Shown one piece after another: positions 7,387 to 14,659 of a stretch of 18,579 nucleotides of DNA. The translations under genes were made by a program, and so were the position numbers. The number at the start of each line of letters is the position of its first letter. The stretch's first letter is position 1. The notes beneath the pieces are model-generated. The model was not told the DNA's origin. It saw only the letters and a list, made by a program, of their open reading frames with translations, and did not search any database. Source of the DNA: Cloacibacillus sp. (GTDB lineage Bacteria > Synergistota > Synergistia > Synergistales > Synergistaceae); assembly GCF_020860125.1 (NCBI RefSeq), contig NZ_JAJBUX010000094.1, positions 1-18,579 on the forward strand, written 5' to 3'.

Positions 7387-8340
7387 ATGGATATTCTAGG
7401 CAAGGTCAATAAAGTACCTGGCGGCATCATGGTCGTACCGATGTTCATCACCGCGCTGATCAATACCTTTATTCCGGCGGCGCTCAAGATAGGCGGCCCC
7501 ACCACCGCGGCTTTCAGCGGGGCGGGTGCGATGGCGACGATCGGCATGCTGCTCTTTGTCGCGGGCAGCCAAACAAAATACAGCGACCTCGGCGCGGTCT
7601 GCGCGCGCGGCGGCCTGCTGGTAGTCGTCCGCCTGGCGGTAGCTTTTACGGGCGCCTGGCTGACGCTGAAATTTTTCGGCATCGGCGGGATCTGCGGAGC
7701 CTCCGCGCTGGCGGTCACGATCTCCCTCGCCAGCTGCAACCCCGGCGTCTACGCGGGGCTGATGCAGTCCTATGGAGACAACGTCGATAAAGCGGCGATG
7801 GGTGTCCTCAATCTGATCGCCGTTCCCGCCACGCCCCTGGTGATCCTCGGCATGGCCGACGGCACGGGGTTTGATTATATGAGCGCCATCGCCTCGCTCG
7901 TTCCGTTTGTTCTCGGCATGGTTCTCGCCAATACTGACGAGAAGATCCGCAAACTCTTCTCCACGGCGACGCCGGTGGTACTCTTTTTCCTGGGCTGCTG
8001 TCTGGGCGCGAGCATAAACCTCAAGGCGCTCTCTCAGGCCGGAACCGCGAATATCGTACTTATCGGGCTTATCGTCTGCATCTTCCTGCCGATAATGATA
8101 GCCGCGGACAGACTTATTCTTAAACGTCCCGGATACGCCGCGGTGGGAGCCACCTGTCTGGGCGGCCTCTCGGTGGTAGCCCCGAGGATCATCGGCGAGC
8201 GTCTGCCGCAGTATCAGCCCTATGTGGAGTCGGCGACGGCGCAGATGGCGGTGACTCTGGTCTTCTGTATCTTCGTCTTTCCATATATCACAAAATTTGT
8301 AGTAGAAAAGTTTGGCAGCGGCGCGGCGGCGAAGAGCTAA
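7387..8340 (+). CDS. KdgT-like 2-keto-3-deoxygluconate permease family transporter
   Basis: A 317-aa polytopic inner-membrane protein. The N-terminal VPGGIMVVP (residues 10-18) followed by LINTFIP and IGGPTTAAF is the signature of the KdgT family (proton-coupled uptake of 2-keto-3-deoxygluconate in enterobacteria). About ten hydrophobic segments are visible, for example 12-30, 45-60, 73-95, 103-120, 138-155, 166-180, 195-212, 221-240, 252-268 and 284-300. A second conserved stretch, SCNPGVYAGLMQSYGD, is at 116-131. Start ATG has GGAGG 6 nt upstream. No pectin or uronate genes are present, so a different carboxylate, probably the substrate or product of this cluster, is the likely cargo; that is inference. 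Confidence 0.85.
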   Translation: MDILGKVNKVPGGIMVVPMFITALINTFIPAALKIGGPTTAAFSGAGAMATIGMLLFVAGSQTKYSDLGAVCARGGLLVVVRLAVAFTGAWLTLKFFGIGGICGASALAVTISLASCNPGVYAGLMQSYGDNVDKAAMGVLNLIAVPATPLVILGMADGTGFDYMSAIASLVPFVLGMVLANTDEKIRKLFSTATPVVLFFLGCCLGASINLKALSQAGTANIVLIGLIVCIFLPIMIAADRLILKRPGYAAVGATCLGGLSVVAPRIIGERLPQYQPYVESATAQMAVTLVFCIFVFPYITKFVVEKFGSGAAAKS

Positions 8341-8352
8341 CTAAATCTAATG

Positions 8353-8394
8353 TTTACATTTTCCCGCCGCATTCCGGCGGCGGGAAAATGTAAA
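8353..8394 (+). other. Perfect 18-bp inverted repeat between permease and CoA-transferase genes
   Basis: Arms at 8353-8370 and 8377-8394 pair over 18 bp with a 6-nt loop (ATTCCG). The core is GC-rich (CCCGCCGC/GCGGCGGG) and the base is AT-rich. After the core both strands read A-rich, so neither has the U-tract of an intrinsic terminator. It lies 21 bp before the next start codon and may affect mRNA processing or translation. Confidence 0.7.
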
Positions 8395-8415
8395 AAAGGT
8401 GCGGGGTGAGAAAAG

Positions 8416-9990
8416 ATGGGCAAAATTATATCATCTGCTAACGTAATATCACTAATTAGAGATAATGCGGTGATCAGTATCGGCGGTTTCGGAGGTTTTT
8501 CCGCTCCCGATGAGATCTTGGACGAGATGGCGAAGTCTTTTTTCACCCATGGCCGCCCGCGGGGGCTGCACGTCGTCTCCGGCGTATCTCCCGGAGACCT
8601 CAAGGAAGACGGTTACGGCCTCAGCATAATCAAGGCTCCAGGGATCATCTCTTCCATTTATGCGGCCCACGTCGGGATGTCTCCCGCGATCGGGCGGGCC
8701 GTGAGCAATAACGAGATCGCCGGTTATACCGTCCCTCTCGGGGTCTATGGAGAGCTTTTGAGGGCGGCCGCCGTCGGCAAGCCCGGCGTAATGACGAAGG
8801 TCGGTCTGCACACCTTTTGCGATCCGCGCCTTGAGGGATGCCTGATGAACCGCTTAGCGGAAGAGTCCGGCAGAGAGGTCGTCTCGCTGATCGACTTCGA
8901 AGGTGAGGAATACCTCTTTTATAGAAGCTTCCCCATCGAGATCTGTATCATCCGCGGTAGCTATGCAGACGAGTACGGCAATATCTCGCTTGAGGATGAG
9001 GCCCTGTACAGTGAACAGGCGGCGATGGCCGCGGCGGTACACAACGGCGGCGGCACGGTCATCGTGCAGGTAAAGAACGTCTTTAAACGCGGCGCTCTCG
9101 ACCCGCGGCGGGTAGCGATCCCCGGGGCACTCGTCGATTATGTGGTGCGGGCAAAGCCGGAAAATCATCTCCAGTGCTACGACGGTTCGCTCTTTCGCCC
9201 CGAGCTTATCGGCGACGTAAGGATGCAGCTTGATTTGGTGCCGCCGATGGCGCTCTCGCCGCGCAAGATATGCGGCAGGCGCGCGGCGCTCGAGATAAAG
9301 GCCGGCGGGCTTGTCAACCTCGGCATCGGCATGCCTGACAGCGTCGCGAGCATCGCGAACGAGGAGGGGATCAGCCATCAGGTCACCTTCACGATAGAGA
9401 CCGGCCTCTACGGCGGCATACCGGTGAGCGGAATCGGCCTGGGAGCGGCGGTGAATCCCGACGCGATCCTTTCGATAACGGATAACTTCGACATCTACGA
9501 CGGCGGCGCGCTTGATGCGGCATTTCTCGGAATGGGCGAGGTGGACGAAGCGGGCAACGTGAACGTCTCGAAATTCGGTTCGCGCTGTACGGGGCCGGGA
9601 GGCTTTATAAACATCACGCAGAGTACGCGGAAGGTCTGCTTCCTGGGGACCTTCACCGCGGGACCGCTGGAATGCCGGATCGGCGGCGGCAGGCTCGATA
9701 TTGAGAGAGACGCCCCCGGGATCAAGTTCAAAAAACGGGTGCAGCAGGTGACCTTTTCCTCGCTCTGCGCAGCGGAAAAGGGTCAGCAGGTGCTTTATAT
9801 AACGGAACGGGCGGTATTCAGGCTCGAAAAAGAGGGCGTTACGCTGACGGAGATAGCGCCCGGCGTCGATCTGGAGCGGGACATTCTCGCCAGAATGGAA
9901 TTCCGGCCGCGGATATCGGACGGACTGCGGCTTATGGACGAACGGATATTCCACGACAAAAAGATGAAAATAAGCTTTGAGAATCAATAA
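8416..9990 (+). CDS. Family I CoA-transferase (propionate CoA-transferase/YdiF-like)
   Basis: A 524-aa fused alpha-beta CoA-transferase that swaps CoA between an acyl-CoA and a free acid such as acetate through a glutamyl-CoA intermediate. The alpha half shows the SIGGFGGFSAPDEI glycine-rich loop (21-34); the beta half has LVNLGIGMPDSVA and the catalytic Glu328 in FTIETGLYGG. Length and order match propionate CoA-transferase and YdiF (about 515-530 aa). The GGGGTGAG SD supports the ATG. It could load CoA on the incoming acid without ATP or recycle CoA from an end product. Odd feature: codons 11-17 contain the third copy of the MarR operator (8447-8464), so the coding sequence itself seems to carry a regulatory site. 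Confidence 0.9.
   Translation: MGKIISSANVISLIRDNAVISIGGFGGFSAPDEILDEMAKSFFTHGRPRGLHVVSGVSPGDLKEDGYGLSIIKAPGIISSIYAAHVGMSPAIGRAVSNNEIAGYTVPLGVYGELLRAAAVGKPGVMTKVGLHTFCDPRLEGCLMNRLAEESGREVVSLIDFEGEEYLFYRSFPIEICIIRGSYADEYGNISLEDEALYSEQAAMAAAVHNGGGTVIVQVKNVFKRGALDPRRVAIPGALVDYVVRAKPENHLQCYDGSLFRPELIGDVRMQLDLVPPMALSPRKICGRRAALEIKAGGLVNLGIGMPDSVASIANEEGISHQVTFTIETGLYGGIPVSGIGLGAAVNPDAILSITDNFDIYDGGALDAAFLGMGEVDEAGNVNVSKFGSRCTGPGGFINITQSTRKVCFLGTFTAGPLECRIGGGRLDIERDAPGIKFKKRVQQVTFSSLCAAEKGQQVLYITERAVFRLEKEGVTLTEIAPGVDLERDILARMEFRPRISDGLRLMDERIFHDKKMKISFENQ
8447..8464. promoter_or_regulatory. MarR operator copy 3, inside a coding sequence
   Basis: TATCACTAATTAGAGATA matches the perfect operator at 4196-4213 in 17 of 18 positions, and the 5'-flanking GTAA is shared too. 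It lies 31 bp into the CoA-transferase gene. Possible roles are a roadblock to elongating polymerase, a looping partner for the upstream sites, or control of an internal promoter; none is proven by sequence. Confidence 0.6.
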
Positions 9991-10029
9991 GGCAGAATTA
10001 TAGAAAAATAGGTGAAAGGGGTAATAAGA

Positions 10030-11628
10030 ATGGCTGAAGAGAAGAAACATACCACACTTTCCGGATATGAGCTCAAAAGGGTCTACACCGAAGAAGATAT
10101 AAAGGGTGAAGACCTGAGGGCGCAGCTCGGTGATCCCGGCCACTACCCGTTTACGCGCGGCATTCGCGAGGAGATGTACCGCGACGGCCGCCTGTGGACG
10201 ATGGGACAGTACGCGGGCTTCGCCTCCGCGGAGGAGGCCAACAAGCGCTTCCGTTACATCATTGAACAGGGCGGCACGGGCTTCTCCGTCGCGCTGGACC
10301 TGCCGACGCAGATGGGCTACGACTCAGACGACCCGATGTCGGAGGGCGAGGTCGGAAAGGTGGGGGTCGCCATCGACTCTCTGGCCGACATCGAGGCGCT
10401 CTTCAAGGGAATCCCCTTCGAGAAGGTACGCCAGATACGCACGACGGCGAACGCCAACTCGATAATCATGCTCGCCTTCTACGTCGCCTTCGCGAAGAAA
10501 AACAATATCGATCCCAACACGATCGGCTTTTTCCTTCAGAACGACATCCTTAAAGAATATATGTGCCGCGGCACCTACATCTTCCCGCCCGCGGCCGGCG
10601 TCAAGCTCTCCGTTGACGTGTTGGAATACTGCGGGAAGCACCTTCCCCACTGGATGCCCATCGCCGTCTCCGGCTACCACATCCGGGACGCCGGAGCTAC
10701 CGCGGCGATGGAGCTGGCGTTCACGCTGGCGGATATGATCGAATACTACGACGCCGCTGTGAAGCGGGGAGTTGACATCGTCGCGGCCACGGCGAACAGC
10801 TACTTCTTCCTCGGCGCTCAGATGGACTTCCTGGAGGAGGTCGCGAAGTACCGCGCCGCGCGCCGCCTGTACGCGCGGATCATGAAGGAACGCTACCACG
10901 TGACGGAAGAAGAGCCGCAGCGCCTGAAGATATTTGCCTTCACAAGCGGCTCAGCCCTGACGGCGGAGCAGCCGATCAACAATATCGTCCGTGTCGCCAT
11001 TCAGACGATGGCGGCGGCGGCGGGCGGCATCCAGACCTTCCACGCCTCCTCCTACGACGAGGCGATCTCCCTGCCCACGCAGGAGGCCGTGACGGTATCG
11101 CTGCGCACGCAGCAGATAGTGGGCTATGAGTCGGGGCTGACGGAGACGGTCGACCCCCTTGGCGGTTCCTTCGCGGTAGAGGCTCTCACGAACGCCATAG
11201 AGAAAGAGGTCCTCGACCTGCTCGACACGATAGAGAAAAAGGGCGGGGCCATGAAATGTATCGAGGAAGGATTCCAGCAGAAGATGCTGGCGGACAACGC
11301 ATATAAATACCAGAAGAGCGTGGACAATAAAGAACGCGTCGTCGTGGGCGTCAACGAATTTAATGACGGCAAGCCTATAGAACCCGCCCAGTTCACGGTC
11401 CCTGAGGATGTCGCGATCAAGCAGACGGCGAAGCTCAACAAGCTGAAGGCGGAACGCGACAACGAGAGGGTGAAGCGCGCCCTCGCGGCGGTGGAGAAGG
11501 CGGCCCGGAACGACGAGAACCTCGGTGAGTACATGATCGAAGCGGTGAGCGCCTACGCGACGCTCGGCGAGATATGCGGCGTGCTCAAAGAGGTCTACGG
11601 CAAGTATACACCGATGAAGATCTATTAA
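10030..11628 (+). CDS. B12-dependent acyl-CoA mutase, large (catalytic) subunit, methylmalonyl-CoA mutase-like
   Basis: A 532-aa TIM-barrel subunit of a split adenosylcobalamin mutase moving a carbonyl-CoA group between adjacent carbons. Compared with the Propionibacterium enzyme, Tyr89, Gln197, Arg207 and His244 are kept as Y61 (QYAGF), Q170, R180 (CRGTYIFPP) and H217 (SGYH). Tyr and Arg at these places mark mutases of carboxylated acyl-CoAs; isobutyryl- and 2-hydroxyisobutyryl-CoA mutases have Phe or Ile and Gln. However, Arg87 is Gly59, the APRLS segment (Arg283, Ser285) reads TANSY, MTMN reads TTAN, and HTNS reads HASS. The substrate may therefore not be methylmalonyl-CoA. ATG 10030 is chosen over GTG 10012 because AAAGGGG lies at 10015-10021. 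The B12 subunit follows 19 bp later. Confidence 0.88.
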   Translation: MAEEKKHTTLSGYELKRVYTEEDIKGEDLRAQLGDPGHYPFTRGIREEMYRDGRLWTMGQYAGFASAEEANKRFRYIIEQGGTGFSVALDLPTQMGYDSDDPMSEGEVGKVGVAIDSLADIEALFKGIPFEKVRQIRTTANANSIIMLAFYVAFAKKNNIDPNTIGFFLQNDILKEYMCRGTYIFPPAAGVKLSVDVLEYCGKHLPHWMPIAVSGYHIRDAGATAAMELAFTLADMIEYYDAAVKRGVDIVAATANSYFFLGAQMDFLEEVAKYRAARRLYARIMKERYHVTEEEPQRLKIFAFTSGSALTAEQPINNIVRVAIQTMAAAAGGIQTFHASSYDEAISLPTQEAVTVSLRTQQIVGYESGLTETVDPLGGSFAVEALTNAIEKEVLDLLDTIEKKGGAMKCIEEGFQQKMLADNAYKYQKSVDNKERVVVGVNEFNDGKPIEPAQFTVPEDVAIKQTAKLNKLKAERDNERVKRALAAVEKAARNDENLGEYMIEAVSAYATLGEICGVLKEVYGKYTPMKIY

Positions 11629-11647
11629 GGAAGAAGGAGGCGGCGTT

Positions 11648-12100
11648 ATGGTAAAAGTTCTGATTTCAAAACCCGGCCTTGACGGTCACGACCGCGGCGC
11701 GAAAGTGGTCGCGCGCGCCTTTGAAGAGGCAGGAGCGGAGGTCATTTACACCGGCCTGCAGGCAACGCCCGACGAGATAGCGGAGATAGCGGCAAAGGAA
11801 AAGGTGGACGTCGTGGGAGTGAGCCTTCTCTCTGGCGCGCACAACACCCTGATGCCGAAGGTGATAGATAAGGTAAAGGCGAAAGAGGGAATGGAGAACA
11901 CGGTATTCATCCTCGGCGGCATCATTCCGCAGCAGGATATTCCCGGACTCATCGAAAAGGGCGTCAGCGGCGTATTTGGCCCCGGCACCCGGCTCGACGA
12001 GGTCACGGAATTCACCTTTGAGCAGGTGGCGCTCGCGAAGGCCGAGGAGATGGCCGAGCAGGCGCTTTCAGACATGGCGAACAAAGCTTCAAATATATAA
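11648..12100 (+). CDS. B12-binding small subunit of the acyl-CoA mutase
   Basis: A 150-aa Rossmann-like cobalamin-binding domain, expected to pair with the large subunit just upstream. The B12 signature is complete: K8, then DGHDRG with D12, H14 (lower cobalt ligand) and G17, S59-L60 in GVSLLSGAH, and GG at 90-91 in ILGGIIPQQD. The length fits the stand-alone B12 subunits of archaeal-type methylmalonyl-CoA mutase and of IcmB/HcmB. The SD, AAGGAGG, is strong. The reactivating GTPase (MeaB/ArgK) and the methylmalonyl-CoA epimerase that often accompany such genes are not in this window. Confidence 0.93.
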   Translation: MVKVLISKPGLDGHDRGAKVVARAFEEAGAEVIYTGLQATPDEIAEIAAKEKVDVVGVSLLSGAHNTLMPKVIDKVKAKEGMENTVFILGGIIPQQDIPGLIEKGVSGVFGPGTRLDEVTEFTFEQVALAKAEEMAEQALSDMANKASNI

Positions 12101-12127
12101 AAGAAGAATACTAAAGGAGGTACTTAC

Positions 12128-13336
12128 ATGACAGGGATACTTGAAGGAGTTAAGGTACTTGGCATAGAGCAGCAGGTCGCGGGACCGACCTGTACGATGA
12201 TGCTCGCCGACCAGGGAGCGGAGGTCATCAAGGTCGAACGCCCCGGAAGCGGAGACACCGCGCGCGAGATAGCGCCGATGCTCAAGAATGACAAAGGAGA
12301 GGCGCAGAGCGGATACTTCGCGCGCTTCAACCGCAGCAAAAAGAGCGTGACGATCGATATGCAGTCCCCCGAGGGACAGGCCGTTCTCTGGGACCTCATC
12401 AAAGATACCGAAATAATAATCGAGAACGTGAAACCTGGACTGATGGACAAGCTGGGCTTCACCTACGAAAAGATCAAAGAGGTCAACCCCGGCGTCATCT
12501 ACGTAGCCATCAGCGGCTTTGGACGTTCAAAGAAATACGAAGGCCCCTATGCGAAACGCCTCGCCTATGACATCATCACTCAGGCGATGGCGGGACTCAT
12601 GCACACCTGCGGCAGCGACCCGCAGGGACCGCCGACCTGGCTCGGCTTCGCCCTCGGCGACTCCGGCACCGGCGTCTACGCGGCCTACGCGGCGATGCTC
12701 GGATACATCAACAAGCTGCGCACCGGCAAGGGAGAATACTTCGACGTCTCGATGTACGACTGCATGATCGCCCTCGCCGAGCGTTCGCACAACGTTTACG
12801 CCTTTACCGGCAACGTCGTTACACGCGGCCCGGACAAGCTTATCGCCCCCTGGGGCCCCTTCAAGTGCAAGGACGGCTATGTGGCGATCATCGTGCCCAC
12901 GGAGTCGATGTGGAAAAAGTTCCTCACCGCCATCGGCCACCTGGAGCTGCTCGACAACCCCGATATCCAGTCCGGTCCCGGACGCGGCGCCCATATGGAG
13001 ACCCTCATCCGCCCGGTCATCAACGAATGGCTCGCCGACAAGACGAAGATAGAGGCCTGTGAAATATTCATGGCTCAGGGACTTCCCTGCGGACCGGTGC
13101 AGAACGCCGAGGACGTCGCTCATGACGAGCACACCAAAAAGCGCGAGATGCTCGTTAAGATACCCGATCCCGTCGTCGGAGAACTCACCGTCGTCGGCTG
13201 CCCGATCAAGATGGAAGAACATGAGACCTCCTACAGCGCGCTGCCGGATCTTGGCGCCGATACGGACGAAGTGCTGAAAAGACTTGGATACTCGGACGAG
13301 CGCATCGCCGGGCTGCACGACAAAAAGGTCATATAA
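12128..13336 (+). CDS. CaiB/BaiF family (type III) CoA-transferase
   Basis: A 402-aa class III CoA-transferase, which moves CoA between acid pairs through an aspartyl mixed anhydride without releasing free intermediates. The N-terminus LEGVKVLGIEQQVAGPTCTMMLADQGAEVIKVE contains the family's nucleotide-binding start; the catalytic aspartate is D178 in FALGDSGTG. FNRSKKSVTID and GFTYEKIKEVNPGVIYVAISGFG are also typical. Length is normal (about 390-430). SD AAAGGAGGT is near perfect. Homologues act on carnitine, bile acids, benzylsuccinate, phenyllactate, oxalate and mesaconyl-CoA, so the substrate cannot be assigned; in this cluster it would interconvert pathway acids and CoA esters near the mutase step. 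Confidence 0.92.
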   Translation: MTGILEGVKVLGIEQQVAGPTCTMMLADQGAEVIKVERPGSGDTAREIAPMLKNDKGEAQSGYFARFNRSKKSVTIDMQSPEGQAVLWDLIKDTEIIIENVKPGLMDKLGFTYEKIKEVNPGVIYVAISGFGRSKKYEGPYAKRLAYDIITQAMAGLMHTCGSDPQGPPTWLGFALGDSGTGVYAAYAAMLGYINKLRTGKGEYFDVSMYDCMIALAERSHNVYAFTGNVVTRGPDKLIAPWGPFKCKDGYVAIIVPTESMWKKFLTAIGHLELLDNPDIQSGPGRGAHMETLIRPVINEWLADKTKIEACEIFMAQGLPCGPVQNAEDVAHDEHTKKREMLVKIPDPVVGELTVVGCPIKMEEHETSYSALPDLGADTDEVLKRLGYSDERIAGLHDKKVI

Positions 13337-13363
13337 GAGATAAAAGAGAGAAGGGTGACAGAT

Positions 13364-14548
13364 ATGGAAAAGGTAGTCATAGTATCAGCTGTACGTACGC
13401 CATTCGATAAATTCGGCGGCCCGATGAAGGGCGAAAACACGGTAGCCCTCGGATCATTCGTCGTAAAAGAGGCCATGGAGCGCGCCGCGGTCGATCCCGC
13501 GGATGTGGAAGAGACATACATCGGCATCAATATGCCCACGGCGAACCGCTCGATCGCCCGTCAGATATCACTCGCCGCGGGCATGCCGCCCGAAGCGAAC
13601 TCGACAACCGTCGACCGCGCCTGCTGCTCGTCGATGGTAGCCATCGCGATGGCAAAACGCGCGATCGAACTCGGCGACGCCAAGGTAACGGTGGGCGGCG
13701 GCTCGGAAAACATGAGCAACGTCCCCTACTTCGTGGAAGACCTGCGCTGGGGAAAGCGCCTTGGCGACATCGTCCTTAAAGACATCATGGTCGTATCCTG
13801 CCCCTACACCGGGGAACCGCGCGCGAAGCAGGCGGGAGAGGTCGCCCTTCAGTACGGTATCAGCCGCGAAATGCAGGACGAATGGGCCTACCGCAGCCAG
13901 ATGCTCTATCAGGATGCCTTCAAGGCCGGTAAATTCAAGGATGAGATAAAGCCCTATGTCCTTCACACGAAAAAAGGAGACGTCGTGATCTCCGAAGACC
14001 AGTCGCCGCGTCCCGACACGACTCTTGAAGGGCTCGCGAAGCTCAAGACCGTCAACCAGAGCCCGACCGTCACCGCGGGCAACGCTCCCGGACTCAACAC
14101 GGGCGCCAGCGCGCTCGTGCTCATGAGCGAAAGCGAAGCGGCGCGCCGCGGACTGAAGCCCCTGGCGACGATCGTGGCCCACGCCCAGGCCTCGGGACAC
14201 CCCAAATACATCGCGACAATCCCGGCCTTCGCCGCTCAGAAGGTGCTCGCCAAAGCCGGCATGACCATCGACCAGATGGATATCATTGAGATCAACGAAG
14301 CCTTCGCGGTCATGCCCCTAGCCTCCACGATACTGCTTGGAGAAGAGGACCCCGCGAAAGTCGAAGCGATCCGCGCCAAGACGAACATCAACGGCGGCGC
14401 GATCGCCATCGGCCACCCGACGGGAGCCACAGGCGGACGCCTCGTAATGACGATGGCCTACGAACTCCAGCGCCGCGGCGGCGGATACGGCCTCTGCACG
14501 ATCTGCGGCGGCGTCGGCGAGAGCGAAGCCTTTATAATCAAAGTCTAA
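13364..14548 (+). CDS. Thiolase family protein (acetyl-CoA acetyltransferase-like)
   Basis: A 394-aa thiolase that should cleave a 3-ketoacyl-CoA with CoA, or condense two acyl-CoAs. Catalytic residues: nucleophile C87, NEAF at 311-314, H351 in AIGHPTGATGGR, and C381 in the CGG motif near the C-terminus, agreeing with Cys89/His348/Cys378 of classical thiolases. The nucleophile loop reads VDRACCSS instead of the usual VNxxCxSG, and NAPGLNTGAS replaces NASGINDGAA, so it is a divergent branch that may prefer an unusual ketoacyl-CoA. ATG 13364 is preferred over GTG 13355, which overlaps the SD AAGGG (13351-13355). It follows CaiB/BaiF by 27 bp. Confidence 0.9.
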   Translation: MEKVVIVSAVRTPFDKFGGPMKGENTVALGSFVVKEAMERAAVDPADVEETYIGINMPTANRSIARQISLAAGMPPEANSTTVDRACCSSMVAIAMAKRAIELGDAKVTVGGGSENMSNVPYFVEDLRWGKRLGDIVLKDIMVVSCPYTGEPRAKQAGEVALQYGISREMQDEWAYRSQMLYQDAFKAGKFKDEIKPYVLHTKKGDVVISEDQSPRPDTTLEGLAKLKTVNQSPTVTAGNAPGLNTGASALVLMSESEAARRGLKPLATIVAHAQASGHPKYIATIPAFAAQKVLAKAGMTIDQMDIIEINEAFAVMPLASTILLGEEDPAKVEAIRAKTNINGGAIAIGHPTGATGGRLVMTMAYELQRRGGGYGLCTICGGVGESEAFIIKV

Positions 14549-14568
14549 TCACTCTTTCGGTGATCCAC

Positions 14569-14627
14569 GCGGATGTTTTGCCTTTACTGACCGGCAGGGC
14601 CGAGTCAGGCGGCGGCGAAACATCCGC
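14569..14627 (+). other. Long two-part hairpin between thiolase and crotonase genes
   Basis: GCGGATGTTTTGCC (14569-14582) pairs with GGCGAAACATCCGC (14614-14627) over 14 bp with one G-U wobble; a second stem, CTGAC (14587-14591) with GTCAG (14604-14608), lies inside the loop. No U-tract follows; the next SD, AAGGAGG, is at 14642-14648. It separates the tightly packed upstream block from the looser downstream block and may be an mRNA processing or attenuation element. Confidence 0.6.
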
Positions 14628-14659
14628 TGTCGGCAATAAATAAGGAGGCTGCGGCAAAT

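Noticed and set aside
4385..13336. A bile-acid-inducible (bai) operon, because ligase, OYE reductase and CaiB/BaiF occur together
   Set aside because: BaiE-type dehydratase and BaiA-type dehydrogenase are absent, the OYE lacks the BaiCD C-terminal domains, and mutase and carboxyltransferase genes do not belong to that pathway.
14548..14564. ATCAC and GTGAT half-sites around the thiolase stop as a fourth operator
   Set aside because: The spacer is 7 bp rather than 6 and unlike TAATTA, so dyad geometry differs; only the short half-sites match.
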